The position numbers and the translations under genes were made by a program. 64,000 bases of DNA from Clostridium pasteurianum (GTDB lineage Bacteria > Bacillota > Clostridia > Clostridiales > Clostridiaceae), in assembly GCF_001705235.1 (NCBI RefSeq), contig NZ_MCGV01000001.1, forward strand, positions 2,852,001-2,916,000, written 5' to 3'. Positions 1-9,569 of the stretch are shown here, piece after piece (the stretch's first letter is position 1; every line of letters begins with the position of its first letter). Under the pieces are notes generated by a model. That model was given only the letters and a program-made list of their open reading frames with translations, ran no database searches and had not been told where the DNA came from.

Positions 1-332
1 AAAAGCATATACCACTTAATACATATATTTCTTTGAACAAGCCTCTCTATGATGAAGATTCAGATAGGACATTATTCGATGTAGTATCGGGTGCTGAGGT
101 ATCTGATCCAGAGGAACTTATTATAAGCAAGGAAGAGGTTAAAAAGATAAAGAAAAGTATGCTTAAAGTGCTTTCGGGTTTAGAAATAGAGGTTTTAGAG
201 TCATATTTGGAAGGTAAATCTTATCAAGAGATTGCTAAAGAATTGGACAGGTGTTCTAAATCAATTGACAATGCACTTCAAAGAGTTAAAAGAAAATTAG
301 AAAAATGCTTGGAAAAAAATAAAATATATTGA
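1..332 (+). CDS. sigH: RNA polymerase sigma-H factor, C-terminal part (5' end outside window)
   Basis: The reading frame is open from nucleotide 3 to the TGA at 330-332, giving 109 visible residues; the start lies upstream of the window. The visible part begins with KHIPLNTYISLNKPLYDE, very like the linker of Bacillus SigH, and ends with a region-4 helix-turn-helix (SYQEIAKELDR, then a basic helix) that would contact the -35 element. SigH directs early stationary-phase and sporulation-initiation transcription in Firmicutes. Its place just before tRNA genes, rpmG-secE-nusG and the ribosomal cluster is the usual Firmicute order. The TTG at 33 is an internal leucine codon, not the start. Confidence 0.9.
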   Translation, partial: KHIPLNTYISLNKPLYDEDSDRTLFDVVSGAEVSDPEELIISKEEVKKIKKSMLKVLSGLEIEVLESYLEGKSYQEIAKELDRCSKSIDNALQRVKRKLEKCLEKNKIY

Positions 333-357
333 CAAAGAAAATTCTTGATAGTAAAAT
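329..357 (+). promoter_or_regulatory. Promoter for the tRNA pair
   Basis: TTGACA at 329-334 and TAAAAT at 352-357 are separated by 17 bases, a good vegetative (sigma-A type) promoter. The -35 box overlaps the sigH stop codon, so tRNA transcription would start inside the sigH tail. No activity data; inferred from sequence only. Confidence 0.7.
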
Positions 358-399
358 AAGTAATTGGTATACAACTAATAGGATTTAGCATTATAATAT

Positions 400-474
400 G
401 CGGGAATAGCTCAGTGGTAGAGTACTAGCTTCCCAAGCTGGGTGCCGCGGGTTCGAGTCCCGTTTCCCGCTCCA
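400..474 (+). tRNA. tRNA-Gly (anticodon CCC)
   Basis: A full cloverleaf can be drawn. The acceptor stem GCGGGAA pairs with TTCCCGC, and the D stem is GCTC/GAGT. The anticodon stem CTAGC/GCTGG carries loop TTCCCAA (anticodon CCC). The T stem GCGGG/CCCGT has loop TTCGAGT. CCA is encoded at 472-474. It reads the minor glycine codon GGG. Confidence 0.95.
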
Positions 475-480
475 TTAGTT

Positions 481-556
481 GCCCATGTGGCTCAGTAGGT
501 AGAGCGTCACCTTGGTAAGGTGGAGGTCGCCAGTTCAAATCTGGTCGTGGGCTCCA
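481..556 (+). tRNA. tRNA-Thr (anticodon GGT)
   Basis: The acceptor stem GCCCATG pairs with CGTGGGC. The anticodon loop TTGGTAA gives anticodon GGT, the T loop is TTCAAAT, and CCA is encoded at 554-556. It lies six bases after the tRNA-Gly and is probably co-transcribed with it from the promoter at 329-357. Confidence 0.95.
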
Positions 557-569
557 GAAAACTTTATTA

Positions 570-672
570 TATAGAACACACCAGGAACAGTTTACATGAA
601 GAAGCTAAGTCTTATCATGTTTTGTCCATAATGTATGCATAATTAAAATTTATGAATATATGGTGTTCTATA
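570..672 (+). promoter_or_regulatory. Structured leader candidate between tRNA-Thr and tuf
   Basis: An outer helix pairs TATAGAAC (570-577) and ACCA (580-583) with TGGTGTTCTATA (661-672), with a two-base bulge. Inside, GG-A-ACA (584-589) can pair with TGTCC (623-627), and ACATGA (594-599) with TCATGT (615-620). The segment 578-594 is almost the same as 18421-18437 in the rpsJ leader. There is no T run, so this is not an ordinary intrinsic terminator. I do not recognise the family. The rest of the 200-base gap up to tuf shows only a weak -10-like TAAAAT near 714. Confidence 0.45.
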
Positions 673-757
673 GCAAATACTTTAAATACATTACTAATTG
701 TTGTGTAATGCAATAAAATATTAATTGTTTACAATCAGTATTAAGGAGGAACCATTA

Positions 758-1951
758 ATGGCAAAGGAAAAATTTGAAAGAACGAAACCACATGTAAACA
801 TAGGAACAATAGGACACGTAGATCATGGTAAGACAACATTGACAGCAGCAATAACAACAATTTTATCAAAAGAAGGAAAAGCAAAAGCCTTCAAATATGA
901 TGAAATAGATAAGGCACCAGAAGAAAAAGAAAGAGGAATAACAATCAACACATCACATGTTGAGTATGAGACAGATAATAGACATTATGCGCATGTAGAC
1001 TGTCCAGGACATGCTGATTATGTAAAGAACATGATCACAGGAGCAGCACAGATGGATGGAGCAATACTAGTAGTAAGTGCAGCAGATGGCCCAATGCCAC
1101 AGACAAGAGAACATATATTACTAGCATCAAGAGTTGGAGTACAATATATAGTAGTATTCTTAAATAAAGCAGATCAGGTAGATGATCCAGAATTAATCGA
1201 CCTAGTAGAGATGGAAGTAAGAGAATTATTAAATGAATATGGATTCCCAGGGGATGATACACCAATCGTCGTAGGAAGTGCATTAAAGGCATTACAGAAT
1301 CCAGATGATGAAGAAGCAACAAAACCAGTAAGAGATTTAATGAAAGCAGTAGATGAATACATTCCAACACCAGATAGACCAACAGATAAACCATTCTTAA
1401 TGCCAATAGAAGATGTATTCACAATAACAGGAAGAGGAACAGTAGCAACAGGAAGAGTTGAAACTGGAACATTAAAAGTAGGAGACGAAGTAGAAATCGT
1501 CGGAATGAAAGATGAAATAACAAAGGTAGTAGTAACCGGAGTTGAAATGTTCAGAAAGACACTTGATAGTGCATTAGCAGGAGATAACATCGGAGCATTA
1601 TTAAGAGGAGTACAGAGAGAAGACATCGAAAGAGGTCAGGTACTAGCAAAACCAGGATCAATAACACCACATCATAAATTTGTAGGTCAGGTATATGTAT
1701 TAAAGAAAGAAGAAGGCGGAAGACATACACCATTCTTTAATGGATATAGACCACAGTTCTACTTCAGAACAACAGATGTAACAGGAACAATCCAGTTACC
1801 AGAAGGAGTAGAAATGGTAATGCCAGGAGACCATATAGATATGACAGTAGAATTAATAACAAAAGTAGCAATGAACGAGAACTTAAGATTCGCAATAAGA
1901 GAAGGCGGAAGAACAGTTGGTTCAGGAGTTGTTACTAGCATTATAGAATAA
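758..1951 (+). CDS. tuf: Elongation factor Tu, copy 1
   Basis: EF-Tu is the GTPase that carries aminoacyl-tRNA to the ribosomal A site. The 397-residue product has the P loop GHVDHGKT near residue 19, the G3 motif DCPGHADY, the guanine-specificity motif NKAD, and domains 2 and 3 to the usual length. The ATG at 758 follows AAGGAGGA with a short spacer; an in-frame start at 725 would add eleven unconserved residues and has no ribosome site. The gene looks identical in base sequence to the copy at 16979-18172. Codon use is strongly biased (ACA, CCA, GCA, GTA), as expected for one of the most expressed genes. It stands alone after the tRNA pair and ends at a hairpin terminator. Confidence 0.98.
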   Translation: MAKEKFERTKPHVNIGTIGHVDHGKTTLTAAITTILSKEGKAKAFKYDEIDKAPEEKERGITINTSHVEYETDNRHYAHVDCPGHADYVKNMITGAAQMDGAILVVSAADGPMPQTREHILLASRVGVQYIVVFLNKADQVDDPELIDLVEMEVRELLNEYGFPGDDTPIVVGSALKALQNPDDEEATKPVRDLMKAVDEYIPTPDRPTDKPFLMPIEDVFTITGRGTVATGRVETGTLKVGDEVEIVGMKDEITKVVVTGVEMFRKTLDSALAGDNIGALLRGVQREDIERGQVLAKPGSITPHHKFVGQVYVLKKEEGGRHTPFFNGYRPQFYFRTTDVTGTIQLPEGVEMVMPGDHIDMTVELITKVAMNENLRFAIREGGRTVGSGVVTSIIE

Positions 1952-2017
1952 TTTGCTTAAGATATAATGATATTATATTGAAGCATAACATTATATAAAA
2001 TTGTTTTCCTACATGTG

Positions 2018-2050
2018 TAAACGGACTGGGTAACAAACCTAGTCCGTTTA
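2018..2050. terminator. Terminator after tuf copy 1
   Basis: TAAACGGACT (2018-2027) pairs with AGTCCGTTTA (2041-2050). The helix extends inwards through GGGT/ACCT around loop AACAA, about 14 pairs in all. The 3' arm ends in TTTA but no long T tract follows, so efficiency is uncertain. Confidence 0.75.
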
Positions 2051-2153
2051 TGAAATTAAAATTAATTTACAAATTTAATATACACATGATCGCGTATATA
2101 TTAAGTTAAACTTAAAAATTTAAAGTCGAAAATAGTAAGTCCTTGATATGTAT

Positions 2154-2182
2154 TTGACACGCAGCAAGAATTGTGATAATAT
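2154..2182 (+). promoter_or_regulatory. Promoter for rpmG-secE-nusG
   Basis: TTGACA at 2154-2159 and TAATAT at 2177-2182 are separated by 17 bases, about 60 bases before the rpmG start. It would drive rpmG-secE-nusG and probably the following rplK-rplA genes. Confidence 0.75.
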
Positions 2183-2244
2183 ATTGAGGTAGTGCGTATT
2201 TTAGCAAGACAGAATAAATTTTCTTAAATTGGGAGGTGTAGATT

Positions 2245-2394
2245 GTGAGAGTAAAATTAGCTTTAGCTTGCACAGAATGTAAGCAGAGAAATTACAACAC
2301 AATGAAAAATAAGAAAAATGATCCAGATAGATTAGAAATGAAAAAATATTGTCCATTTTGCCACAAACATACACTTCATAAAGAGACAAAATAG
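2245..2394 (+). CDS. rpmG: 50S ribosomal protein L33
   Basis: This small gene encodes 49 residues and starts at GTG 2245 after GGGAGGTG. L33 sits near the E site of the large subunit. Two Cys-X2-Cys pairs are visible (ACTEC and YCPFC), so this is the zinc-binding, Cys-containing form of L33. The order rpmG-secE-nusG is the standard Firmicute arrangement. Length and sequence fit the family throughout. Confidence 0.95.
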   Translation: MRVKLALACTECKQRNYNTMKNKKNDPDRLEMKKYCPFCHKHTLHKETK

Positions 2395-2434
2395 CATATC
2401 AAGCCGTAATTTCATAAATGGGATGTGAATAAAA

Positions 2435-2665
2435 ATGGCTGTTAATGTAAAAAATAGAAATGTGGAAAAATCACCGTTAAAAGGTTTTATTGGATTTTTT
2501 AAAGACTTGGGGGCTGAAACTCATAGAATTACTTGGCCTTCTAAAGAAGATACAAAGAAAACTACAATAGTAGTGCTTGCTTTTTGTGCACTGTATATTA
2601 TAGTGGTAGCAATAATGGATTATGGTTTTAATAACCTCTTTAAGGTGATCTTTAGTAAGATGTAA
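2435..2665 (+). CDS. secE: Preprotein translocase subunit SecE
   Basis: SecE is the small, essential clamp subunit of the SecYEG membrane channel. The 76-residue product has a basic and polar N-terminal part, the conserved stretch ETHRITWPSKEDTKKTT, and one C-terminal membrane segment (about residues 45-65). This is the single-span form typical of Gram-positives. The ribosome site before ATG 2435 is weak (GGGATGTG). The gene lies between rpmG and nusG in the usual order. Confidence 0.95.
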   Translation: MAVNVKNRNVEKSPLKGFIGFFKDLGAETHRITWPSKEDTKKTTIVVLAFCALYIIVVAIMDYGFNNLFKVIFSKM

Positions 2666-2673
2666 AGGAGGTT

Positions 2674-2700
2674 ATGGGTTCAGGATTTCCTGTTCCATAA
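2674..2700 (+). other. Eight-codon mini-ORF between secE and nusG
   Basis: ATG at 2674 is preceded by a near-ideal Shine-Dalgarno sequence (AAAGGAGG, 2664-2671, overlapping the secE stop). It opens a frame for eight codons (MGSGFPVP) and then TAA at 2698-2700. The nusG ATG follows four bases later in another frame and has no ribosome site of its own. The peptide has no recognisable function; a role as a translational-coupling leader for nusG is an inference. Confidence 0.4.
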
Positions 2701-2704
2701 AAAT

Positions 2705-3226
2705 ATGAGTGAAAAAGCTAAATGGTATGTTGTACATACGTATTCTGGTTATGAGAATAAGGTAAAAGCAAACATCGAAAAAACTATTGAAAATAGAAAT
2801 TTGCAAAATTTGATTTTTGATATTCAAGTACCTCTTCAAGAGGAAGTTGAAGAAAAAGATGGTAAAAAGAAGGTAACTTTAAAAAAGATATTCCCAAGCT
2901 ATGTTCTTTTAAAAATGATAATGACAGATGAGTCTTGGTATGTTGTTAGAAATACACGTGGATGTACTGGATTCGTAGGACCAGGATCAAAACCTGTTCC
3001 ATTAACAGACGAAGAAGTTAGATCTATGGGCATAAGCGAGAAACCTGTTGATATTGATGTAGCTGTTGGCGAAAATGTTAAAGTTATTTCAGGACCACTT
3101 TTAAACCAAGTGGCACTTATTCAAGAAGTTAACTCAGAAAAAGGCAAATTAAAAGGTTTAGTTAATATGTTTGGCAGGGAAACTCCTGTTGAGCTTGATT
3201 TTAATCAAATAGAAAAACTAGATTAG
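2705..3226 (+). CDS. nusG: Transcription termination/antitermination factor NusG
   Basis: NusG binds RNA polymerase through its N-terminal domain and links it to Rho, ribosomes or pausing signals. The 173-residue product has the NGN domain at the start ([15 protein letters not shown]) and a C-terminal KOW domain (about residues 120-170, [14 protein letters not shown]). The ATG at 2705 gives the family N-terminus, but the only strong Shine-Dalgarno is 33 bases upstream, where it serves the mini-ORF at 2674. Translation probably depends on coupling or reinitiation. It precedes rplK as in most bacteria. Confidence 0.96.
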   Translation: MSEKAKWYVVHTYSGYENKVKANIEKTIENRNLQNLIFDIQVPLQEEVEEKDGKKKVTLKKIFPSYVLLKMIMTDESWYVVRNTRGCTGFVGPGSKPVPLTDEEVRSMGISEKPVDIDVAVGENVKVISGPLLNQVALIQEVNSEKGKLKGLVNMFGRETPVELDFNQIEKLD

Positions 3227-3261
3227 TAAGGTCAATACCTTATCTTAGGAGGTGTAAGTTC

Positions 3262-3687
3262 ATGGCAAAGAAAGTAGTAGGCTTAATAAAACTACAATTA
3301 CCTGCAGGAAAAGCAACTCCAGCACCACCAGTTGGTCCAGCATTAGGACAGCATGGTGTAAATATCATGGCATTCTGTAAAGAATACAATGCTAAAACTG
3401 CTAAACAAGCTGGATTTACTATCCCAGTTGTAATTACAGTTTATCAGGATAGATCTTTTAGTTTTATACTTAAGACTCCTCCTGCAGCAGTATTAATAAA
3501 GAAAGCAGCTGGTATTGAAAGTGGTTCAGGTGTTCCTAACAAGACAAAAGTTGGTAAACTAACTAAGGAACAAGTTAAAGAAATCGCTCAAACAAAGATG
3601 CCAGATTTAAATGCAGCATCAATAGAAGCTGCAATGAGCATGATAGCTGGAACAGCTAGAAGTATGGGTGTAGAAGTAGAAGATTAG
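3262..3687 (+). CDS. rplK: 50S ribosomal protein L11
   Basis: L11 forms the GTPase-associated centre with 23S rRNA and the L10-L12 stalk. The 141-residue length is standard. The N-terminal domain has the proline-rich segment [17 protein letters not shown], and the C-terminal RNA-binding domain includes [14 protein letters not shown] 3262 follows AGGAGGTG. A short hairpin (TAAGGT/ACCTTA, 3227-3242) lies just before the ribosome site. Confidence 0.98.
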   Translation: MAKKVVGLIKLQLPAGKATPAPPVGPALGQHGVNIMAFCKEYNAKTAKQAGFTIPVVITVYQDRSFSFILKTPPAAVLIKKAAGIESGSGVPNKTKVGKLTKEQVKEIAQTKMPDLNAASIEAAMSMIAGTARSMGVEVED

Positions 3688-3738
3688 TTTTAAAACAGTG
3701 GGAGACACAGTCGTTATTACCACAAAGGAGGATTTTAA

Positions 3739-4428
3739 ATGGGTAAAAAGTATATTGAAAGTGCAAAATTAGTAGATAAGAACACTCTCTATACTCCAGA
3801 AGAAGCAATGGATTTAGTCGTAAAGACTTCTAAAGCTAAATTTGATGAGACAGTAGAACTTGCTGTAAGACTTGGAGTAGATCCAAGACATGCAGACCAG
3901 CAAGTAAGAGGCGTTGTTATTTTGCCTAATGGAACTGGTAAAGAAGTAAGAGTTTTAGTTTTTGCTAAAGGTGACAAAGCTAAAGAAGCAGAAGCAGCAG
4001 GAGCTGATTATGTAGGAGCAGAAGAATTAGCAACAAAGATACAAAATGAAAATTGGTTTGATTTTGATGTTGTTGTAGCTACTCCTGATATGATGAGTGT
4101 AGTTGGAAGATTAGGAAGAGTACTTGGACCAAAAGGTTTAATGCCAAATCCTAAATCTGGAACTGTTACTTTTGATGTTACAAAAGCATTATCAGAAATC
4201 AAAGCTGGTAAAGTTGAATATAGAGTTGATAAAACTGCAATTATTCATGTTCCAGTTGGAAAAAGCTCATTTGGTGCTGAAAAGTTATTTCAAAATTTTC
4301 ATGCATTAATGGATGCTATTGTAAAAGCTAAGCCAGCTTCAGCTAAAGGACAATATATGAAATCAGTAGTTATATCAAGTACAATGGGACCTGGAGTAAA
4401 GGTAAATCCTGTTAAAGTATTAGATTAA
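3739..4428 (+). CDS. rplA: 50S ribosomal protein L1
   Basis: L1 forms the mobile stalk at the E site and in many bacteria represses its own operon by binding mRNA. The 229-residue product is full length; [20 protein letters not shown] and the C-terminal GPGVKVNP are family hallmarks. ATG 3739 has a good AAAGGAGG site. In the rplK-rplA gap, GTGG (3698-3701) can pair with CCAC (3720-3723), placing GGGAGACACAG in a loop just upstream of the ribosome site. This is a plausible but unproven L1 autoregulatory target. Confidence 0.98.
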   Translation: MGKKYIESAKLVDKNTLYTPEEAMDLVVKTSKAKFDETVELAVRLGVDPRHADQQVRGVVILPNGTGKEVRVLVFAKGDKAKEAEAAGADYVGAEELATKIQNENWFDFDVVVATPDMMSVVGRLGRVLGPKGLMPNPKSGTVTFDVTKALSEIKAGKVEYRVDKTAIIHVPVGKSSFGAEKLFQNFHALMDAIVKAKPASAKGQYMKSVVISSTMGPGVKVNPVKVLD

Positions 4429-4467
4429 TTTTGATTTTTTATAATATATTGAATTGAATATGTAAAT

Positions 4468-4567
4468 ACTCCGTAGAAAGTAGGTGCGAAAGCGTAAAGG
4501 ATATCCAACCTACCGAGGATTCCAATATATACGAATATATGGTCTCTTCGTGGTCTACGGAGGGACC
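4468..4567 (+). promoter_or_regulatory. Ribosomal protein L10 leader
   Basis: The region just before rplJ has the shape of the L10(L12)4-binding leader of Firmicutes. A closing helix pairs CTCCGTAGA (4469-4477) with TCTACGGAG (4554-4562). Inside is a hairpin with GTAGGT/ACCTAC around GCGAAAGC, plus the internal AGGATATCCAAC segment. GGTCTC (4541-4546) can instead pair with GGGACC (4562-4567), which is followed by TTT and uses part of the closing strand. That makes an attenuation switch plausible. Excess L10-L12 would bind and reduce rplJL expression. Confidence 0.8.
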
Positions 4568-4615
4568 TTTAGTTTATTGTGAAAGTTAGTTTTTACTGAG
4601 GAGGTGTATATTAAA

Positions 4616-5122
4616 TTGGCAAATGCAAATAGACAATTAAAAGAAGAAAAAGTAGCAGAAATCAAAGAAAAAATGGGAAAAACTCAGGCTATAGTAGTAG
4701 TTAAATACCAGGGTTTAACCGTTGAAGAAGATACAGAACTTAGAAAATCTTTGAGAGAAGCCGGAGTAGAGTATAGAGTATATAAGAATTCATTAGTAAA
4801 ACGTGCTTTAAACGAATTAGGATATGAAGGAATGACTCAATACTTTGAAGGACCAATGGCTGTAGCAATGGGTTACGATGATCCAACAGCTCCAGCAAGA
4901 ATAATAAATGATTTTGCTAAAGACCATAAAGCATTAGAATTAGTTTCAGGATACGTTCAAGGCGAAGTATTTGATGCTAATAAAATTAAAGAACTTGCTT
5001 CTGTTCCATCAAAAGAAGTTCTTATTGCAAAATTACTTGGAAGTTTCAAAGCTCCTTTATCAAAATTCACTTGTCTTTTAAGTGCAATTAAAGATAAAAA
5101 GGATTCAGAAGAACAAGCATAA
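4616..5122 (+). CDS. rplJ: 50S ribosomal protein L10
   Basis: L10 anchors L7/L12 dimers to the ribosomal stalk. I take the TTG at 4616, which follows GAGGAGGTG with a nine-base spacer and gives [20 protein letters not shown] (168 residues). An earlier GTG at 4604 lies inside the ribosome site. The family segment [20 protein letters not shown] is present, and the C-terminal helix that holds L12 ends the protein. It is followed by rplL and preceded by the L10 leader. Confidence 0.96.
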   Translation: MANANRQLKEEKVAEIKEKMGKTQAIVVVKYQGLTVEEDTELRKSLREAGVEYRVYKNSLVKRALNELGYEGMTQYFEGPMAVAMGYDDPTAPARIINDFAKDHKALELVSGYVQGEVFDANKIKELASVPSKEVLIAKLLGSFKAPLSKFTCLLSAIKDKKDSEEQA

Positions 5123-5162
5123 AAAAATATTAAATTGTAAAAATTTCGGAGGTGCTATAAAA

Positions 5163-5528
5163 ATGACAAAGGAAGATATTATCGAAGCTATAAAAGGTAT
5201 GTCTGTTTTAGAATTAAATGATTTAGTAAAAGCATGTGAGGAAGAATTTGGAGTTAGCGCTGCAGCTCCAGTAGCAGCAGGCGCAGCAGGTGCAGCAGGT
5301 GCTGCAGCTGAAGAAAAATCTGAATTTGATGTTGTACTTGCAGAAGTAGGTGCTAAAAAATTACAGGTTATAAAAGCTGTTAGAGAAATAACTGGTCTTG
5401 GATTAAAAGATGCTAAAGCATTAGTTGATGGAGCTCCTAAGACTGTAAAAGAAGCTGTAGCTAAAGAGGAAGCTGAAGGAATGAAAGCTAAACTTGAAGA
5501 AGCAGGCGCAAAAGTAGAATTAAAGTAG
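5163..5528 (+). CDS. rplL: 50S ribosomal protein L7/L12
   Basis: This is the multi-copy stalk protein that recruits translation GTPases. The product is 121 residues, with an N-terminal dimerisation helix, an Ala/Gly-rich hinge (about residues 37-52), and a C-terminal factor-binding domain with KIQ-like [22 protein letters not shown] 5163 follows GGAGGTGC. A reading from 5082 that runs through the rplJ end into this gene has no ribosome site. A T-rich hairpin terminator follows. Confidence 0.98.
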   Translation: MTKEDIIEAIKGMSVLELNDLVKACEEEFGVSAAAPVAAGAAGAAGAAAEEKSEFDVVLAEVGAKKLQVIKAVREITGLGLKDAKALVDGAPKTVKEAVAKEEAEGMKAKLEEAGAKVELK

Positions 5529-5547
5529 TATTTTGTAATGTTTTGTT

Positions 5548-5575
5548 AAAAGCACTCCTTTAGGGGTGCTTTTTT
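5548..5575 (+). terminator. Intrinsic terminator after rplL
   Basis: AGCACTCC pairs with GGGGTGCT around loop TTTA, with flanking A/T pairs and a tract of six T. It ends the rplJL transcript before the rpoB promoter. Confidence 0.92.
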
Positions 5576-5627
5576 AAGGTCTCTATATAATATAAAAATA
5601 TAAGATAGTAAAAAATTAAAAACTATG

Positions 5628-5656
5628 TTGACAAATCCATTTGCATATGGTAAAAT
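5628..5656 (+). promoter_or_regulatory. rpoB promoter
   Basis: TTGACA (5628-5633) and TAAAAT (5651-5656) have a 17-base spacer. The predicted start near 5663 leaves a leader of about 155 bases before rpoB. Confidence 0.85.
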
Positions 5657-5755
5657 AACGAAATGCAATGGAATATTTAATTATATAATAATATTAGATG
5701 TATTTTTATTAATTAAATGGTTATAATAACAAAATAGTTGTTTAATGTACGCAAT

Positions 5756-5788
5756 CCAAAAGTGTACTTTATTGTAGTGCATTTTTGG
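5756..5788 (+). promoter_or_regulatory. Hairpin in the rpoB leader
   Basis: CCAAAAGTGTAC (5756-5767) pairs with GTGCATTTTTGG (5777-5788) over 12 positions including two G-U pairs, around a nine-base loop. It is followed by TTATTTTAGTTT, not a clean T run. It could be an attenuator or a leader structure; the function is unknown. Confidence 0.5.
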
Positions 5789-5819
5789 TTATTTTAGTTT
5801 ATACAAGGGGTGAAGGCTA

Positions 5820-8800
5820 ATGATACATCCTGTCCAAGTTGGTAAAAGAACTAGGATGAGTTTTTCTAAACTCAATGAGATTGGAGTAATGCCAAATCTT
5901 ATTGAGGTGCAGTTAGATTCATACAAATGGTTTTTAAACAGTGGGCTTCAAGAGATATTTGATGACATTAATCCAATTCAAGATTATACAGGGAATCTTA
6001 TACTGGAATTTATTGGTTACAAACTCGATATGGATAATATCAAATATTCCGTTGAGGAATGTAAAGAAAGAGACACCACTTATGCAGCACCACTTAAGGT
6101 TAAAGTAAGATTGCTTAATAAGGAAACTGGTGAAGTAAAAGAACAAGAAGTATTTATGGGTGATTTCCCTTTAATGACAGAGCAAGGAACATTTATAATT
6201 AACGGTGCAGAAAGAGTAATTGTAAGTCAGCTTGTTAGATCTCCAGGTGTTTATTATGATTATACGGTAGACAAAAATGGTAAAAAATTATTTTCTTCTA
6301 CAGTAATTCCTAATAGGGGGGCGTGGTTAGAGTATGAAACAGATTCTAATAGCGTTATTCATGTTAGGATAGATAAGACAAGAAAATTGCCAATTACTAT
6401 ACTTGTAAGGGCAATGGGACTTGGTTCTGATGCTGAAATAGTTAACTATTTTGGCGAAGAAGAAAGATTAAAATCTACAATAGAAAAAGACAATACGAAG
6501 ACTAGGGAAGAGGCGCTTCTTGAAATTTATAAAAGACTTAGACCAGGTGAACCACCAACGGTCGATAGTGCTTTTTCACTTATTAATTCGTTATTTTTTG
6601 ATGCTAAAAGATATGACTTATCTAGGGTTGGAAGATACAAATTTAATAAGAAACTAGCTATTAGTATGAGAATTTCTAATAGAACAGCCGCTCAGGATAT
6701 TGTAAATTCTGAAACAGGTGAAATAATTGTAGAAAAAGGTCAAAGAATAAGCAGAGAAAAGGCATTAGAAATTCAAAACTTGGGTATAAATTCAGTTGAT
6801 ATTTCAATTGATGATAATATCGTAAGAGTTATAGGTAATAATTTTGTTGATATAAAAAATTACATAAAGTTTGACATAAGCAGCTTAAATATTAAAGAAT
6901 TAGTATATTATCCTTTACTTAAGGAAATTTTAGATAATTATACAGATGAAGAATCTATAAAAGAACAACTCAAGAAAAATATTCATAAATTAGTTCCAAA
7001 ACATATTATAAAAGATGATATGTTTGCTACAGTAAGTTATGAATTAGGTTTAGCATATGGAATTGGTGATGTTGATGATATAGACCATCTTGGAAACAGA
7101 AGAGTTAGATCTGTTGGGGAATTGCTTCAAAATCAATTTAGAATAGGTCTTTCAAGGATGGAAAGAGTAGTTAAGGAAAGAATGACTATACAGGATCAAG
7201 AGGTCATCACTCCACAGGCACTTATTAACATAAGACCAGTAGCAGCATCTATAAAAGAATTCTTTGGAAGTTCTCAGCTTTCACAATTTATGGATCAAAT
7301 TAACCCTCTATCAGAACTTACACATAAAAGAAGATTATCAGCCTTAGGACCTGGTGGACTTTCTAGAGAAAGAGCAGGTTTTGAAGTAAGAGATGTTCAT
7401 CATTCACATTATGGAAGAATGTGCCCTATAGAGACCCCAGAAGGACCTAATATAGGACTTATAAACTCGCTTGCAACTTATGCAAGGGTAAACGAATATG
7501 GTTTTGTAGAAACTCCATATAGGATAGTTAATAAAGAAGAAAAGCGAGTTACTGATGAGATTAGATATTTTACAGCTGATGAAGAAGACCACTGTTTAAT
7601 AGCTAGGGCAAATGAGCCTATAGATGAAAATGGATACTTTATAGATAAAAAAATAACAGTAAGAGTTCCAGATGCAGTTTTAGTTGTTCCTGCTAATGAA
7701 GTTGATTTAATGGATGTTTCGGCAAGGCAGTTGGTTTCTGTTGCAACTGCAATGATACCATTCCTTGAGAATGATGATGCTAGCCGTGCACTTATGGGAT
7801 CAAACATGCAGCGTCAGGCAGTTCCTCTTTTAAAACCAGAAGCTCCTGTAGTTGGTACAGGTATTGAGCATAAAGCAGCCGTGGATTCTGGAGTTTTACC
7901 AAAGGCTAGAAATGCCGGAGTTGTAGATTATGTTAGTGCAAACGAAGTAAGAGTAAAACGTGATTCGGATGGTGGCATTGATACTTATAGATTGTTAAAA
8001 TTTAAAAGATCAAACCAAGGTACATGTATAAACCAGAGACCGACTGTTGATAAAGGTGAAAAAGTTGCAGAGGGATCTGTTTTAGCGGACGGACAATCAA
8101 CTGATTTAGGTGAAATTGCACTTGGCAGAAATATAAGAATGGGCTTCATAACATGGGAAGGATATAATTACGAGGATGCTATGCTTATATCTGAGCAGCT
8201 TGTTCGTGATGATGTATTTACATCTATTCATATAGAAGAGTATGAAGCAGAAGCTAGAGATACTAAACTTGGACCTGAAGAAATAACAAGAGATATTCCT
8301 AATGTTGGAGAAGATGTCCTTAAAGATATCGATGAAAGAGGAATAATAAGAATAGGTGCTGAAGTAAGATCAGGAGATATACTTGTTGGAAAAGTAACAC
8401 CTAAAGGTGAAACAGAGCTTACAGCAGAAGAGAGACTTTTAAGAGCTATATTTGGTGAGAAAGCAAGAGAAGTAAGAGATACATCTCTTAGAGTTCCACA
8501 TGGAGAATCTGGAATAATAGTTGATGTAAAAATATTTACAAGGGAAAATGGAGATGAATTACCTCCAGGAGTAAATGAACTTGTAAGATGTTATATTGCT
8601 CAAAAGAGAAAGATATCTGTTGGAGATAAAATGTCAGGAAGACATGGTAATAAGGGTGTTATTTCCAGAATATTACCAGAAGAAGATATGCCATTTTTAC
8701 CTGATGGAAGACCACTTCAAATATGTCTTAATCCTCTAGGAGTTCCTTCACGTATGAATATAGGTCAGGTTTTAGAGGTACATCTTGGATGGGCAGCAGC

Positions 8801-9548
8801 CAACTTAGGATGGCATATTGCTACTCCAGTATTTGATGGAGCATTAGAGCCGGAAATAGTTGAGTGCCTCAAAAAGGCTGGATATGATGAAGATGGTAAA
8901 ACTGTTTTATATGATGGTAGAACAGGAGAAGCCTTTGATAGTAGAGTTACTGTAGGCTACATGTATATACTTAAACTTGCACATTTGGTTGACGATAAAA
9001 TTCATGCTAGATCAACTGGACCATATTCTCTTGTAACTCAGCAGCCATTAGGTGGTAAAGCACAATTTGGTGGTCAGAGATTTGGAGAAATGGAAGTTTG
9101 GGCACTTGAAGCTTACGGTGCAGCACATACACTTCAAGAAATATTAACAGTAAAATCTGATGATGTTGTTGGAAGAGTTAAGACATATGAGGCTATAGTT
9201 AAGGGTGAAAATATACCTGAACCAGGAATACCAGAATCATTTAAGGTTCTCATAAAGGAATTACAGGCATTGTGTCTTGATGTTAAAGTCTTGTCTGATG
9301 AAAATGAAGAAATAGAAATTAAGGAATCAACTGATGAGGATAGCGAGGATTTGGGTGTTAATATAGAAGAAAACGAAGATTCTAGTAAAGTTGAGCCAGC
9401 GAAAGCTCAAGATACTCAAGATAATGTAGTAAGCGATAATGAAGAATCTCAAAATGAAACTGAAGATGTAGATATAAATTATGAAGATTTAGATATAGAT
9501 GATCTTAAAAATGGATTAGGACTTGAAGATTTTAATAATGAACATTAA
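5820..9548 (+). CDS. rpoB: DNA-directed RNA polymerase beta subunit
   Basis: RpoB forms half of the polymerase active-site cleft. The product is 1242 residues. The rifampicin region (about residues 480-520) reads [20 protein letters not shown] with wild-type-like residues. [12 protein letters not shown] and [13 protein letters not shown] are the conserved catalytic-core motifs. After the usual end of the family (about residue 1155) comes an acidic tail of roughly 80 residues rich in Asp, Glu, Asn and Ser, of no known structure. ATG 5820 is preceded by a purine-rich site. It is co-transcribed with rpoC. Confidence 0.98.
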   Translation: MIHPVQVGKRTRMSFSKLNEIGVMPNLIEVQLDSYKWFLNSGLQEIFDDINPIQDYTGNLILEFIGYKLDMDNIKYSVEECKERDTTYAAPLKVKVRLLNKETGEVKEQEVFMGDFPLMTEQGTFIINGAERVIVSQLVRSPGVYYDYTVDKNGKKLFSSTVIPNRGAWLEYETDSNSVIHVRIDKTRKLPITILVRAMGLGSDAEIVNYFGEEERLKSTIEKDNTKTREEALLEIYKRLRPGEPPTVDSAFSLINSLFFDAKRYDLSRVGRYKFNKKLAISMRISNRTAAQDIVNSETGEIIVEKGQRISREKALEIQNLGINSVDISIDDNIVRVIGNNFVDIKNYIKFDISSLNIKELVYYPLLKEILDNYTDEESIKEQLKKNIHKLVPKHIIKDDMFATVSYELGLAYGIGDVDDIDHLGNRRVRSVGELLQNQFRIGLSRMERVVKERMTIQDQEVITPQALINIRPVAASIKEFFGSSQLSQFMDQINPLSELTHKRRLSALGPGGLSRERAGFEVRDVHHSHYGRMCPIETPEGPNIGLINSLATYARVNEYGFVETPYRIVNKEEKRVTDEIRYFTADEEDHCLIARANEPIDENGYFIDKKITVRVPDAVLVVPANEVDLMDVSARQLVSVATAMIPFLENDDASRALMGSNMQRQAVPLLKPEAPVVGTGIEHKAAVDSGVLPKARNAGVVDYVSANEVRVKRDSDGGIDTYRLLKFKRSNQGTCINQRPTVDKGEKVAEGSVLADGQSTDLGEIALGRNIRMGFITWEGYNYEDAMLISEQLVRDDVFTSIHIEEYEAEARDTKLGPEEITRDIPNVGEDVLKDIDERGIIRIGAEVRSGDILVGKVTPKGETELTAEERLLRAIFGEKAREVRDTSLRVPHGESGIIVDVKIFTRENGDELPPGVNELVRCYIAQKRKISVGDKMSGRHGNKGVISRILPEEDMPFLPDGRPLQICLNPLGVPSRMNIGQVLEVHLGWAAANLGWHIATPVFDGALEPEIVECLKKAGYDEDGKTVLYDGRTGEAFDSRVTVGYMYILKLAHLVDDKIHARSTGPYSLVTQQPLGGKAQFGGQRFGEMEVWALEAYGAAHTLQEILTVKSDDVVGRVKTYEAIVKGENIPEPGIPESFKVLIKELQALCLDVKVLSDENEEIEIKESTDEDSEDLGVNIEENEDSSKVEPAKAQDTQDNVVSDNEESQNETEDVDINYEDLDIDDLKNGLGLEDFNNEH

Positions 9549-9569
9549 TTATGAAGGGAGGATGTACCC

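Noticed and set aside
570-672. T-box or known riboswitch before tuf
   Set aside because: No T-box sequence (AGGGTGGNACCGCG) and no other aptamer hallmark was found; left as an unclassified structured leader.
725-757. Upstream start for tuf copy 1
   Set aside because: The extra eleven residues are not in the family or in copy 2, and the ribosome site lies between 743 and 750, matching ATG 758.
1035-1941. Long minus-strand open frames inside both tuf genes
   Set aside because: They are shadows of the biased tuf codon use (ACA/CCA/GCA), occur identically in both copies, have no ribosome sites and resemble nothing.
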